A stretch of DNA of 5,551 bases from an uncultured Clostridia bacterium. GTDB lineage: Bacteria; Bacillota; Clostridia; Christensenellales; Pumilibacteraceae. Position 1 is the first letter of the stretch. Each line of letters begins with the position of its first letter. The notes beneath the pieces were generated by a model. The model was given only the letters and a program-made list of their open reading frames with translations. It did not search any database and had not been told where the DNA came from. The position numbers and the translations under genes are program-made. This document shows positions 5,402-5,551 of the stretch, piece by piece. The stretch spans positions 1-5,551 of the forward strand of contig CAKQJJ010000110.1 in assembly GCA_934247335.1 (NCBI GenBank). Direction: 5' to 3'.

Positions 5402-5551
5402 ATGATGAAAAACGTTACTTTAAAGATAAACAATACGTCGGTCACCGTACCGGAAGGAACCCGAATTCTTGACGCGGCTCGTCAGGCGGGCTTCGATATA
5501 CCCACCCTTTGCTACCTTAAAGACCTGACAAACGAAGGCAGCTGCCGTATG
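5402..5551 (+). CDS. hydA: Start of HydA-type [FeFe]-hydrogenase catalytic subunit, cut by the window edge
   Basis: Fifty in-frame codons run to the last base of the window. They encode the start of a plant-type 2Fe-2S ferredoxin domain as found at the N-terminus of HydA, NuoG and FdhA: VTVPEGTRILDAARQAG, then IPTLCYLKD, with C37 and C48 as the first ligands of the C-x10-C-x2-C pattern. The third ligand falls just outside. The H-cluster domain is not visible, so hydrogenase identity comes from position after hydC-hydB; NAD-linked formate dehydrogenases begin alike. Two adjacent ATG codons (5402, 5405) follow GAGGTG (5394-5399). Taking GAGG as the site gives 4 or 7 bases of spacing, so 5405 is slightly favoured, but 5402 is given as the outer limit. 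The 10-base gap to hydB indicates one transcript. Confidence 0.8.
   Translation, partial: MMKNVTLKINNTSVTVPEGTRILDAARQAGFDIPTLCYLKDLTNEGSCRM

Overview
The window looks like chromosomal DNA of an anaerobic member of the Bacillota, most likely class Clostridia. This is inferred from an electron-bifurcating [FeFe]-hydrogenase-type operon, from protein families common in gut Clostridia (DUF6062, DUF4886), from strong purine-rich Shine-Dalgarno sites, and from AT-rich spacers with near-consensus sigma-A promoters. No mobile element, CRISPR array, tRNA or rRNA gene was seen.

Layout. (1) Positions 1-181, minus strand: a gene-free stretch that appears to be a structured non-coding RNA cut by the left edge of the window, with 6S RNA as the best candidate. 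It has its own promoter (188-216). (2) Positions 211-289: a pair of divergent promoters built around a 50-bp AT-rich inverted repeat whose ends form the starts of both -35 boxes. The rightward promoter fires almost directly into a hairpin terminator (about 291-343). (3) Positions 355-1824, minus strand: a two-gene unit, a DUF6062-like Cys/His protein followed by a DUF4886/SGNH-like hydrolase, with a promoter at 1861-1889 and the shared terminator at its end. (4) Positions 1884-2615, plus strand: a single-pass membrane protein with a SPOR-like region, followed by a strong terminator (2646-2679). (5) From 2777 to the right edge, plus strand: a promoter with a Rex-like palindrome over its -10 box, a leader of about 160 nt, then hydC (NuoE-like), hydB (NuoF-like) and the first 50 codons of hydA.

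How the genes work together. HydC and HydB carry the 2Fe-2S and FMN/NAD(H) modules, and HydA normally carries the H-cluster. Together they are expected to form a soluble HydABC complex coupling H2 to NAD(H) and ferredoxin. HydA is cut off before its H-cluster domain, so the hydrogenase identity rests on gene order and on the fused architecture of HydB. The central genes have no visible functional link to the hydrogenase.

I see no clear new multi-gene system. The parts most worth a second look are the mirror-image promoter pair beside the structured RNA, the doubled Cys/His module of the DUF6062 protein, and the structured leader with a Rex-like site before hydC.
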